Position numbers and translations under genes: made by a program
Shown here: in pieces, positions 1 to 5,776 of the stretch
Layout: each line of letters opens with the position of its first letter
How positions within the stretch are numbered: position 1 is the stretch's first letter
Origin: JBFKQC01 sp041627895
GTDB lineage: Bacteria > Pseudomonadota > Alphaproteobacteria > Rhodobacterales > Rhodobacteraceae
Length of the DNA: 12,601 nucleotides
Reading direction: 5' to 3'
NCBI GenBank assembly: GCA_041627895.1
Contig: JBFKQC010000094.1
Location: 1 to 12,601, forward strand
The notes under the pieces: generated by a model
Told to the model about the DNA's origin: nothing
Databases searched by the model: none
What the model saw: the letters and a program-made list of their open reading frames with translations, nothing else

Positions 1-107
1 GCCTCGACAATCTGCCCCGACGCGTCGCAAATGACTGCGTGGCCGACATGAACGCATTCGCGTAGCGGCCCGCGCCAAACCTCGACCAACTCGACTGCAT
101 TTGTCAT
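1..107 (-). CDS. L-asparaginase II family protein, N-terminal part only (runs off the window)
   Basis: Reading leftward from the ATG at 105-107 gives 35 complete codons and a partial one, starting MTNAVELVEVWRGPLRE and continuing through VHVGHAVICDASGQIVEA. The sequence V-E-V-W-R-G-P-x-R-E followed by H-x-G-x-A-V-x-x-D-x-x-G is the usual opening of the L-asparaginase II family (PF06089), common in alphaproteobacteria and distinct from the classical bacterial type I/II asparaginases. The start is supported by AGAGGGG on the minus strand about six bases upstream. The start lies 174 bases from the divergent IalB-family gene, so the two probably have separate promoters in that gap. Only the N-terminus is visible, so catalytic residues cannot be checked; family members are annotated as asparagine amidohydrolases, but activity is inferred. 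Confidence 0.72.
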   Translation of the reverse strand, partial: MTNAVELVEVWRGPLRECVHVGHAVICDASGQIVE

Positions 108-281
108 GATTGGCCCCTCTCACGCCTGCGCGATTTCCCGCCATCGGGTCTTTCAAAAACCGCGTCAAACACGTTAGACTGTGCCCATCGAGATGAAAAC
201 GGTCATTGCTCGGTCAGGTGCGCTTCAGATGCGCCGCGGGGCGGACCAAAGAGGCAATGGCAGCTGGAGGCTGTGAAACAC

Positions 282-812
282 ATGACATCACCCAAATTGG
301 CCGCCAGTATCGGCGCGGCAATTGTCTTGGCAACCAGTATCGCCAATGCGCAGGACGAATCCACCAACCGGGTCGCCGCCCAGACAGATTGGAGCGTCTT
401 CGTCGAATCCGACCCGAAGGAATGCTGGGGCGTGTCGAGCCCGAAAGAGACCATCAATTCCAAGGATGGCCGCGTCGTTGCCGTCAATCGGGGGGATATC
501 CTGATGTTCGTGACCTATAGGCCCGGTGCCGGTTCTGCTGGCGAAGTGTCGTTTACCGGCGGCTACCCCTTCGCAGGAGGTTCGACCGTATCGCTCGAGA
601 TCAGCGGCAGCAATTTCGAGCTTTTCACCAACGGGGAGTGGGCGTGGTCAGCTTCGCCCGGCGAGGATGCAAAGATCATTACCGCGATGAAGCGGGGTGC
701 GGACGCCATCGTGACCGGGCGGTCGTCGCGCGGAACGCAGACCAAGGACACGTTCTCGCTTCTGGGTTTCACGGCCGCTCTGGAGGAAGCCGAGAAGCGC
801 TGTTCAGAGTAG
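282..812 (+). CDS. Invasion-associated locus B (IalB) family secreted protein
   Basis: A 176-residue exported protein. Residues 1-23 form a signal peptide: a lysine at 5, a hydrophobic core (ASIGAAIVLATSI) and an A-N-A cleavage site before QDES. The mature part resembles the IalB family (PF06776): a TDWSVFVESDPKECWG block near residues 35-50, a GDILMFVTYRPG strand near 71-82, FTGGYPFAGGS, FELFTNGEWAW and a C-terminal KDTFSLLGFTAALEEAEKRC. Cys48 and Cys174 are the only cysteines and may form a disulfide. The family is named for a Bartonella protein, but free-living Rhodobacteraceae carry copies with no known link to invasion, so the role is unknown. A GTG at 273 gives three more residues, but GGAGG at 266-270 lies only two bases before it and eleven before the ATG at 282, so the ATG is preferred. 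A strong terminator follows, suggesting a single-gene transcript. Its GC content is visibly lower than that of genes further right. Confidence 0.85.
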   Translation: MTSPKLAASIGAAIVLATSIANAQDESTNRVAAQTDWSVFVESDPKECWGVSSPKETINSKDGRVVAVNRGDILMFVTYRPGAGSAGEVSFTGGYPFAGGSTVSLEISGSNFELFTNGEWAWSASPGEDAKIITAMKRGADAIVTGRSSRGTQTKDTFSLLGFTAALEEAEKRCSE

Positions 813-834
813 CCACGGCAACGCAATTCTCGTG

Positions 835-860
835 CGCCCCGGCTAGCCCCGGGGCGTTTT
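835..860 (+). terminator. Rho-independent terminator after the IalB-family gene
   Basis: Perfect 8-bp GC-rich stem CGCCCCGG (835-842) and CCGGGGCG (849-856) around a six-base loop, followed directly by TTTT and then GCGTTT. It starts 22 bases after the stop codon of the IalB-family gene, and it separates that gene from rlmN, whose start is 68 bases further on. Confidence 0.88.
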
Positions 861-928
861 GCGTTTCTGTGGTTTCCCGCATCTGACGAATCCTGTAGAA
901 CCGGGCAATTCTGACAAGGACCAGAGCG

Positions 929-2113
929 ATGACGGCCACCGCACCGATCACACAGGATGTACACACAATCCCACGGAAACTGCCGGATGGGCCCATGAAC
1001 CTTGTCGGCATGACCCGCGTTGCGCTGCGCGAGGCCCTGATCGCGGCCGGCACGCCAGAGCGGCAGGCGAAGATGCGGGTCGGTCAGATCTGGCAATGGA
1101 TCTATCAATGGGGCGTACGTGACTTTGACGCGATGACCAACTTGTCGAAAGCCTACCGCGCGGATCTGGCGGGGAAATTCGTCATCGATATCCCGGAAGT
1201 TGTGTCTAGACAGGTCTCTGCCGACGGAACGCGCAAGTACCTCGTGCGAATCGCCGGCGGGCACGAGGTGGAAACCGTCTACATTCCCGAGGCCGATCGC
1301 GGCACGCTCTGCATCTCGTCGCAGGTCGGATGCACGCTGACCTGTTCGTTCTGTCATACCGGGACGCAGAAGCTGGTGCGCAACCTGACCGCCGCCGAAA
1401 TCATCGGCCAGGTAATGCTGGCGCGCGATGATCTCGGCGAATGGCCGGTACCGGGCGCGCCAAAGGACGAGACCCGGCTTCTCTCCAATGTCGTTCTGAT
1501 GGGCATGGGAGAGCCGCTTTACAATTTCGAGGCGGTGCGCGACGCGATGAAGATCGCGATGGACGGCGAGGGGATTTCGCTGTCCCGCCGGCGGATCACG
1601 CTGTCGACCTCGGGCGTGGTGCCGGAAATCGCCCGGTGCGCGACCGAGATCGGCTGCATGCTGGCCGTGTCGTTCCACGCCACCACCGACGAGGTGCGCG
1701 ACCGGCTGGTGCCGATCAACCGCCGCTGGAACATCGCGACGCTGCTCGACGCGCTGCGCGCCTATCCGAAGCTGTCGAATTCCGAGCGGATCACCTTTGA
1801 ATACGTGATGCTGAAGGGCGTCAACGACAGCGACGCCGACGCGCGCCGGCTGGTCCGGCTGATCGCCGGCATACCGGCCAAGATCAACCTGATCCCGTTC
1901 AACGAATGGCCCGGCGCGCCCTACGAGCGGTCCGACTGGGACCGGATCGAGGCGTTCGCCGACATCGTCTACAAGGCCGGCTATGCCGCGCCGGTGCGCA
2001 CGCCCCGCGGCGAGGACATCATGGCCGCCTGCGGCCAGCTCAAGTCGGCCACCGAGCGCGCCCGCAAGTCGCGCGCCGAGATCGCGGCAGAGGCGGGGCT
2101 GGACGGGGCCTGA
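929..2113 (+). CDS. rlmN: Dual-specificity RNA methyltransferase RlmN (radical SAM)
   Basis: A 394-residue radical SAM enzyme that methylates C2 of adenosine 2503 in 23S rRNA and A37 in some tRNAs (E. coli numbering), tuning peptidyl-transferase accuracy. The [4Fe-4S] motif CxxxCxxC is Cys135, Cys139 and Cys142 in GCTLTCSFCHTGTQ. Cys128 (GTLCISSQVG) and Cys368 (EDIMAACGQL) sit where E. coli has its two catalytic cysteines, Cys118 and the methyl-carrying Cys355. The SAM-binding GMGEPLYN is near residues 192-199, followed by RRITLSTSGVVP and AVSFHATTDEVRDRLVPINRR. The N-terminal RNA-binding part (RQAKMRVGQIWQWIYQWGV) is present. Length is typical of the alphaproteobacterial form. The start is fixed by AAGGA at 916-920, eight bases before the ATG. 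The first third is lower in GC than the rest (see findings). Cfr-type resistance methyltransferases are related, but the length and motifs favour RlmN. Confidence 0.97.
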   Translation: MTATAPITQDVHTIPRKLPDGPMNLVGMTRVALREALIAAGTPERQAKMRVGQIWQWIYQWGVRDFDAMTNLSKAYRADLAGKFVIDIPEVVSRQVSADGTRKYLVRIAGGHEVETVYIPEADRGTLCISSQVGCTLTCSFCHTGTQKLVRNLTAAEIIGQVMLARDDLGEWPVPGAPKDETRLLSNVVLMGMGEPLYNFEAVRDAMKIAMDGEGISLSRRRITLSTSGVVPEIARCATEIGCMLAVSFHATTDEVRDRLVPINRRWNIATLLDALRAYPKLSNSERITFEYVMLKGVNDSDADARRLVRLIAGIPAKINLIPFNEWPGAPYERSDWDRIEAFADIVYKAGYAAPVRTPRGEDIMAACGQLKSATERARKSRAEIAAEAGLDGA

Positions 2114-2132
2114 GGCAGCGTCCGCGGCAAGG

Positions 2133-2152
2133 GCGATCCCGGCCGGGATCGC
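2133..2152. repeat. 20-bp perfect palindrome just after rlmN
   Basis: GCGATCCCGG is followed immediately by its exact reverse complement CCGGGATCGC, starting 20 bases after the rlmN stop codon. As RNA this could fold into a GC-rich hairpin. No T-run follows (the next bases are AACTGACGGG), so it is not a canonical terminator; it may stabilise the 3' end of rlmN mRNA or help Rho-dependent termination. Confidence 0.5.
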
Positions 2153-2178
2153 AACTGACGGGTGTTGCCGGCCCATGA

Positions 2179-2206
2179 TACCAGATCCGGATGACCGGTT
2201 CTGGTA
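2179..2206. repeat. Inverted repeat, 12-base arms with one mismatch
   Basis: TACCAGATCCGG (2179-2190) pairs with CCGGTTCTGGTA (2195-2206) around the loop ATGA, with a single T-T mismatch. It is followed three bases later by a small dyad ACACC-A-GGTGT at 2209-2219. No T-run follows. The pair could be a stable RNA hairpin or a protein-binding site; there is no evidence to choose. Confidence 0.45.
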
Positions 2207-2290
2207 ACACACCAGGTGTAGGCGAACGCTTTGTTAACCCGATTTTCGCGTTTCCCCCTCCCTACCGCCCTCGATCCTGCGCCGATTCGG

Positions 2291-2306
2291 TTAACAAGCC
2301 TATAAT
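2291..2306 (+). promoter_or_regulatory. Perfect -10 hexamer TATAAT overlapping a CtrA-box-like sequence
   Basis: TATAAT lies at 2301-2306 in otherwise GC-rich sequence. No good -35 hexamer is found 16-18 bases upstream, which weakens a housekeeping-promoter call. TTAA (2291-2294), seven bases, then ATAA (2302-2305) differs by one base from the CtrA box TTAA-N7-TTAA known from alphaproteobacteria. A transcript starting near 2313 would end at the hairpin at 2361-2398. Confidence 0.3.
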
Positions 2307-2360
2307 CCGGGCGAAGTCGGGGAACGGATCGGGCGCGCCCGGCATGACGGACATTCGCCG

Positions 2361-2398
2361 CCGGAGGCTTCAAGAGCTTCCGGAAGCGTTTTCTTTCT
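2361..2398 (+). terminator. Probable Rho-independent terminator (rlmN read-through or a short transcript)
   Basis: CCGGAGGCT (2361-2369) pairs with AGCTTCCGG (2375-2383), nine base pairs including one G-U, around a five-base loop. AAGCG and then TTTTCTTTCT follow. An alternative shorter stem GCTT-CCGG-AAGC sits directly before GTTTTCTTTC. The T-rich tract is interrupted and starts a few bases after the longer stem, so strength is uncertain. Confidence 0.5.
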
Positions 2399-2483
2399 GG
2401 GAAATCGCCTTCCCGACCCTCGACCCCCGGCCCCGGTGTTGGGTTATTTCCGCCGCAGGTCAAGTTGTGCCGGACAAGCCCGG

Positions 2484-3053
2484 TCAGGTCCCGCCGCCTG
2501 CGGCCCGGCCGGCCAATTCCACCTCGGCCCGCAGCGCCTGCATCAGCCGTGCCAGCGTCGCGACGCTGCGCTCGTTGATCAGCCGGCCCCCGGCGTCGAA
2601 CGCCTCGCGGCTGTTCGCCACCATCACCTCGGGTCCCGGGATCACCCGCGCCCGGAACGGATTGAGGCAGAGCCGCAGCGCCGACTGCGTGCGCTCGCCG
2701 CCGGCGCGGCCCGCCGCGGCGGACATGATCGCCACCGGCTTGCCGGCCCATGGCCCGCCCTTGGTGCGGCTGACCCAGTCGAGCGCGTTCTTCAGCACGC
2801 CCGAGACCGACTTGTTGTATTCCGGCCCGGAGATCAGCACGGCGTCGGCCGACGCGATCTGGTCGGCCAGGCGCTGCACCTCCGGCGGAATGCCGCCGGC
2901 CTCTTCCAGGTCGCCGTCGTAGAGCGGCAGGTGCAGCCCGGCCTCGGTGCAGTCCGCCGGGCCGTAAAGCCGCGCGGCCTCGTGCACCAGCATGCGGTTC
3001 GTCGACTTGCGGCGCAGCGCGCCGGCGATCAGAAGCAGGGAGTGCCGGGACAT
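2484..3053 (-). CDS. NADPH-dependent FMN reductase family protein (flavodoxin-like NAD(P)H reductase)
   Basis: A 189-residue flavodoxin-fold protein (PF03358 family) predicted to bind FMN and reduce it, or reduce quinones or other acceptors, with NAD(P)H in the cytoplasm. The N-terminal phosphate-binding stretch is LLLIAGALRRKSTNR (residues 7-20), where family members usually have GSLRxxSxN; here Ala replaces the Ser after Gly. The diagnostic flavin-contacting loop GPEYNKSVSGVLKNALDW is at 76-93, and KPVAIMSAAAGRAGGER (105-121) matches the next conserved strand and loop. No signal peptide or membrane segment is seen. Length is normal for the family. The start is supported by AAAGG on the minus strand, six to seven bases before the ATG. 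It is divergent from the ThDP enzyme gene with 114 bases between starts, so they may share a regulatory region; a functional link is only inferred. The physiological substrate cannot be assigned. Confidence 0.88.
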   Translation of the reverse strand: MSRHSLLLIAGALRRKSTNRMLVHEAARLYGPADCTEAGLHLPLYDGDLEEAGGIPPEVQRLADQIASADAVLISGPEYNKSVSGVLKNALDWVSRTKGGPWAGKPVAIMSAAAGRAGGERTQSALRLCLNPFRARVIPGPEVMVANSREAFDAGGRLINERSVATLARLMQALRAEVELAGRAAGGGT

Positions 3054-3167
3054 CGGGGGCCTTTCATCCGTCCCCTAGCCAGATAACCCGGCAGCCCCGG
3101 GGCGCAAGGTGTTGCCGCGATCCGCAGGGCATGATTGGCTCGCACCCGCGGCAGACGGAGGACGGCA

Positions 3168-4793
3168 ATGCGGCACGGCGGGCAGATACTGGTCGATCAG
3201 CTGAAGGCGGAGGGCGTGCGGCGCGTGTTCTCGGTGCCGGGCGAAAGCTATCTGGCGGTGCTGGACGGGCTGTACCAGAGCGGGATCGAGAACGTCGTCG
3301 CCCGCCACGAGGGCGGCGCGGCGATGATGGCCGAGGCGACGGGCAAGCTGACCAGGCGGCCGGGCGTGGCGCTGGTGACGCGCGGGCCGGGGGCGACGAA
3401 TGCCTCGTCCGGCGTGCATGTCGCGCGGCAGGACTCGACGCCGATGCTGCTGCTGGTCGGCCAGATCGCCCGCGGCCACCGCGACCGCGAGGCGTTCCAG
3501 GAGGTCGATTATCGCGCCATGTTCGGCCCGCTGGCCAAGTGGGTCGCCGAGGTCGACGAGACCGAACGGCTGCCGGAATACCTGAACCGCGCCTTCCACG
3601 TGGCGACGTCGGGCCGGCCCGGCCCGGTGGTGCTGGCGCTGCCCGAGGACGTGCTGAGCGCCGGGGCAGAGGTGCCGGCGCTGGCGCCCACCGCGCCGCC
3701 GCGCGCCGCCGTGGGCGGCGACGAGGCCGCCGCGATCCTCGGCCATCTCGGGCGCGCGGAACGCCCGCTGGTGATCGCCGGCGGCCCGGGCTGGAGCGCG
3801 AACGCCGCCGCCGATCTGGCGCGGTTCGCCGAGGCGCAGGGGCTGCCGGTCGCCGTGACCTTCCGCCGGCAGGACTATCTCGACAACCGCCTGCCCGGCT
3901 ACGCCGGCGACCTGGGCGTCGGCGGCAACCCGAAGCTGGCGCAAAGGCTGCGGGACGCCGACTGCCTGCTGGTCCTCGGCTCGCGGCTGGGCGACATCGT
4001 GACCGGCGGCTACGAGTTGATCGACCCCGCCGCGCCGGGCAGGACGATCCTGCATGTCCATCCCGACCCCGACCTGCCGGGGACGGTCTATCGCACCGAC
4101 CTGGCGGTCACGGCGCGGGCGCCGGATATGCTGGCCCGGCTGGTGCAGGCGCCGCGGGCGGGCGACTGGACGGGCTGGACCGCGTCGGCGCGGGCCGATT
4201 ACGAGGCCTGGCAGCGCCCGCGCGAAACCCCGGGCGCGGTCAAGCTGGAGCGTGTGATCGGCTGGCTGTCGGACAACCTGCCAGAGGACGCGATCCTGAC
4301 CAACGGTGCCGGGAACTATGCCGCCTTCCTGCACCGCTACTTCCGCTTCAAGCGGTTCGGCACCCAGGTCGCACCCACGAGCGGGTCGATGGGATACGGC
4401 TTTCCGGCCGCGATCGCCGCGGCGCTGGAGCATCCCGACCGGACGGTCGTCTGCCTGGCGGGCGACGGCTGTTTCCAGATGACGCTGAACGAGATGTCGA
4501 CGGCGGTGCAGCACGGCGCGAGGGTGATCACGGTGGTCGCCAACAACGGGCGCTACGGCACGATCCGGATGCACCAGGAGCGGCACTATCCCGGCCGGGT
4601 CAGCGGCACCGACATGGCCAGCCCCGACTTCGCCGCGCTGGCGCGGGCCTATGGCGGGCACGGCGAGACGGTCGTGGACGGCGCCGAGTTCCCGGCCGCC
4701 TTCGCCCGGGCCGAGGCGTCGCGCGGGCCGGCGGTGATCGAGCTGAAGCTGGACCCGCGGATGCTGGCGACGGGCAGCGACCTACCGGGGTGA
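3168..4793 (+). CDS. Thiamine-diphosphate-dependent enzyme, acetolactate synthase superfamily
   Basis: A cytoplasmic protein of 541 residues with the three-domain ThDP architecture. The N-terminal pyrimidine-binding domain (about 3-170) carries the catalytic glutamate Glu48 in VVARHEGGAAMMAEATGK, then LVTRGPGATNASSGVHVARQDSTPML. The central domain (about 183-325) contains ERPLVIAGGPGWS, LPVAVTFRRQDYLDNRLPGYAGDLG and LLVLGSRLGD. The C-terminal domain (about 360-530) has the diphosphate/Mg2+ motif, GDG near 431-433 through ANN near 457-459. Related enzymes are acetolactate synthase large subunits, glyoxylate carboligase and benzoylformate decarboxylase. No small regulatory subunit gene is adjacent, so biosynthetic acetolactate synthase is unlikely and the substrate is unknown. 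An upstream TTG at 3135 is in frame, but GGAGG at 3157-3161 is six bases before the ATG at 3168, and homology begins there. Two palindromes start seven bases after the stop codon. Confidence 0.9.
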   Translation: MRHGGQILVDQLKAEGVRRVFSVPGESYLAVLDGLYQSGIENVVARHEGGAAMMAEATGKLTRRPGVALVTRGPGATNASSGVHVARQDSTPMLLLVGQIARGHRDREAFQEVDYRAMFGPLAKWVAEVDETERLPEYLNRAFHVATSGRPGPVVLALPEDVLSAGAEVPALAPTAPPRAAVGGDEAAAILGHLGRAERPLVIAGGPGWSANAAADLARFAEAQGLPVAVTFRRQDYLDNRLPGYAGDLGVGGNPKLAQRLRDADCLLVLGSRLGDIVTGGYELIDPAAPGRTILHVHPDPDLPGTVYRTDLAVTARAPDMLARLVQAPRAGDWTGWTASARADYEAWQRPRETPGAVKLERVIGWLSDNLPEDAILTNGAGNYAAFLHRYFRFKRFGTQVAPTSGSMGYGFPAAIAAALEHPDRTVVCLAGDGCFQMTLNEMSTAVQHGARVITVVANNGRYGTIRMHQERHYPGRVSGTDMASPDFAALARAYGGHGETVVDGAEFPAAFARAEASRGPAVIELKLDPRMLATGSDLPG

Positions 4794-4800
4794 CGGGCAA

Positions 4801-4818
4801 TGTTTCGCATGCGAAACA
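4801..4818. promoter_or_regulatory. 18-bp perfect palindrome, operator-like (TGTTTCGCATGCGAAACA)
   Basis: The palindrome is perfect over all 18 bases and starts seven bases after the stop codon of the ThDP enzyme. The form GTTTCGC-GCGAAAC is like sites bound by dimeric repressors such as those of the IclR or LacI families, but no specific regulator can be named. It could also fold as a seven-pair hairpin with loop CATG; no T-run follows, so a terminator is less likely. Confidence 0.45.
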
Positions 4819-4821
4819 ATT

Positions 4822-4833
4822 GACCGTACGGTC
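4822..4833. promoter_or_regulatory. 12-bp perfect palindrome, TetR-operator-like (GACCGTACGGTC)
   Basis: GACCGTACGGTC is a perfect dyad three bases after the larger palindrome. Sites of the form TTGACC-N-GGTC are typical of TetR-family operators (general knowledge of the family, not a match to a named site). It begins one base inside a TTGACC hexamer (4820-4825). No gene starts downstream on either strand within the region. Confidence 0.4.
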
Positions 4834-4836
4834 TGA

Positions 4837-4864
4837 TATTTACCTGTGTTTACAATACGTTAAA
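4837..4864 (-). promoter_or_regulatory. Possible minus-strand promoter pointing into the palindromes
   Basis: On the minus strand TTTAAC (4859-4864) is followed after 16 bases by TAAATA (4837-4842), in a clearly AT-rich patch. A start about seven bases further would lie inside the 12-bp palindrome at 4822-4833, the geometry of a repressed promoter. The transcript would run antisense to the 3' end of the ThDP enzyme gene. The match to consensus is partial and no product is seen. Confidence 0.22.
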
Positions 4865-4885
4865 GTTCGATCCGTCGGCCACCTC

Positions 4886-4986
4886 TAGAGCGCGTTCCGC
4901 GATCTTCGATTCACGGAATGCGCTCTATCCTGATTTCCGCGCGCAATTTCGCGACGCTTCGCCGGATCGGCTTTGCTGGAAATTGC
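4886..4986. repeat. REP-like intergenic element with two stem-loops
   Basis: Stem 1: TAGAGCGCGTTCCG (4886-4899) pairs with CGGAATGCGCTCTA (4914-4927), 14 pairs with one G-U, loop of 14 bases. Stem 2: GCAATTTC (4943-4950) pairs with GAAATTGC (4979-4986). The element fills the space between two convergent 3' ends and stops one base before the ankyrin gene's stop codon. AGAGCGC-type stems with this spacing recall dispersed intergenic palindromes of alphaproteobacteria (recognition from memory). Only one copy is in this window, so dispersal is not demonstrated. A short open frame across it is judged non-coding. Confidence 0.55.
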
Positions 4987-4987
4987 T

Positions 4988-5662
4988 TTAGTGCCCGCCC
5001 GCGGCGCGGATCAGGTCGGCCATCGCGGCATAGCCACGGGCCTCGGCGAGCCCGAGCGGGGTCGCGCCCGCGCGGTCGGGGATGTTCGGGTCGGCGCCGG
5101 CGTCGAGCAGCGCCCTGGCCGTCGCGCGGTGATCCGGCCCGCCGTCGCCGAGCACCACCGATTCGATCAGCGCGGTCCAGCCGAGGTTGTTGACATGGTC
5201 GAGCGGCGCGCCGGCGGCGATCAGGGTCCGCACGACCTCGGCATGGCCGAGATGCGCCGCAGCGATCAGCGCGGTGCCGTCGTAGACGGAAGTCACCAGA
5301 TCGGCGCGGTTGCCGGCGGCGAGCGCGGCCTTCAGCATGTCGACGTCATCCGCCACGGCGGCGATGGTGACGGCGTCGTAGCGCGCGTTTTCCAGCGCAT
5401 TCATGTCGGCGCCGGCCTCGGCCAGCGCGGCGATGGCATCCTCGTGGCTGGCAAACGCGGCGACGTGAACCGGGGTGCGGCCCTGACCGTCGCGGGCCTC
5501 CAGATCACCGCCAGCCGCGGCGAGGCGCCGGATTTCGGCGACGTCGCCGTCATGCGCGGCAAGGTGCAGGCCGTCGTAGCGGGCGATCTGGCCGGACGAC
5601 GGCGGGGTCTGGGCGGAGGCGAGGCCGGGGAGGAGCGAGAGGAGGAGGATCGGAAGGCGCAT
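4988..5662 (-). CDS. Periplasmic ankyrin-repeat protein
   Basis: A 224-residue protein with a cleavable signal peptide: MRLPILLLSLLPGLASA with cleavage expected after Ala17, before QTPP. The rest is almost entirely ankyrin repeats: about 28-59, 60-92, 93-125, 126-158, 159-196 (with a short insert, LGDGGPDH) and a terminal partial repeat at 197-224. Hallmarks are GRTPVHVAAF, GTALIAAAHLGHAEVVRTLIAAGAPLDHVN and GATPLGLAEARGYAAMADLIRAAG. Ankyrin repeats bind proteins; no catalytic domain is present, so the partner is unknown. Some exported bacterial ankyrin proteins, such as Pseudomonas AnkB, support periplasmic catalase; that is only an analogy. The minus strand has AGG eight bases before the ATG, a weak ribosome-binding site. 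It lies 114 bases downstream of cobO on the same strand, so read-through from cobO is possible, but a link to cobalamin synthesis is not indicated. The REP-like element lies at its 3' end. Confidence 0.87.
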   Translation of the reverse strand: MRLPILLLSLLPGLASAQTPPSSGQIARYDGLHLAAHDGDVAEIRRLAAAGGDLEARDGQGRTPVHVAAFASHEDAIAALAEAGADMNALENARYDAVTIAAVADDVDMLKAALAAGNRADLVTSVYDGTALIAAAHLGHAEVVRTLIAAGAPLDHVNNLGWTALIESVVLGDGGPDHRATARALLDAGADPNIPDRAGATPLGLAEARGYAAMADLIRAAGGH

Positions 5663-5776
5663 CGGGCTGACCTGCTTGGTTGCGGATTGCCGCGACCATA
5701 GCGCCGGTCCGCGGCGATGGCTTTACGGCAAATCCGTGAAACACCTTCGCGCGCGCAGGCGGTCACGATCGCGCGA

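Larger units (their letters stand above)
2114..2483. other. 370-base non-coding gap between rlmN and the flavin reductase gene, rich in inverted repeats
   Basis: No convincing gene is seen on either strand. The gap lies between two 3' ends, so it should carry terminators for both. It holds a perfect palindrome (2133-2152), a 12-base-arm inverted repeat (2179-2206), an 11-base dyad ACACC-A-GGTGT (2209-2219), two GTTAAC sites, a perfect TATAAT (2301-2306) and a terminator-like hairpin (2361-2398). A frame open on the plus strand through this gap continues antisense across the reductase gene. It is treated as a high-GC shadow. Confidence 0.6.

Noticed and set aside
151..179. A promoter for the IalB-family gene, TTTCAA-N17-TTAGAC
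   Set aside because: The spacing is exact, but only about half of the -35 and a third of the -10 bases match consensus, so the support is too weak.
563..2212. A 549-codon open frame on the minus strand opposite rlmN and part of the IalB-family gene
   Set aside because: It lies antisense to two well-supported genes, its translation is Arg/Gly/Pro/His-rich with no domain, and such frames are common in high-GC DNA.
2191..2922. A 243-codon plus-strand frame across the rlmN-reductase gap and antisense to the reductase
   Set aside because: Most of it is antisense to the reductase. The stretch starting MTDIRRRRLQELPEAFSF at 2344 looks somewhat protein-like, but it has no ribosome-binding site and contains the terminator-like hairpin.
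3135..3167. An upstream TTG start adding 11 residues to the ThDP enzyme
   Set aside because: The extra residues (MARTRGRRRTA) are not family-like, and GGAGG is ideally placed for the ATG at 3168.
3075..4661. A 528-codon minus-strand frame opposite the ThDP enzyme gene
   Set aside because: It is antisense to a gene with intact catalytic and cofactor motifs, and its composition is typical of a shadow frame.
4918..5193. A 91-codon plus-strand frame beginning MRSILISARNF
   Set aside because: Its start lies in the REP-like repeat and it continues antisense to the ankyrin gene.
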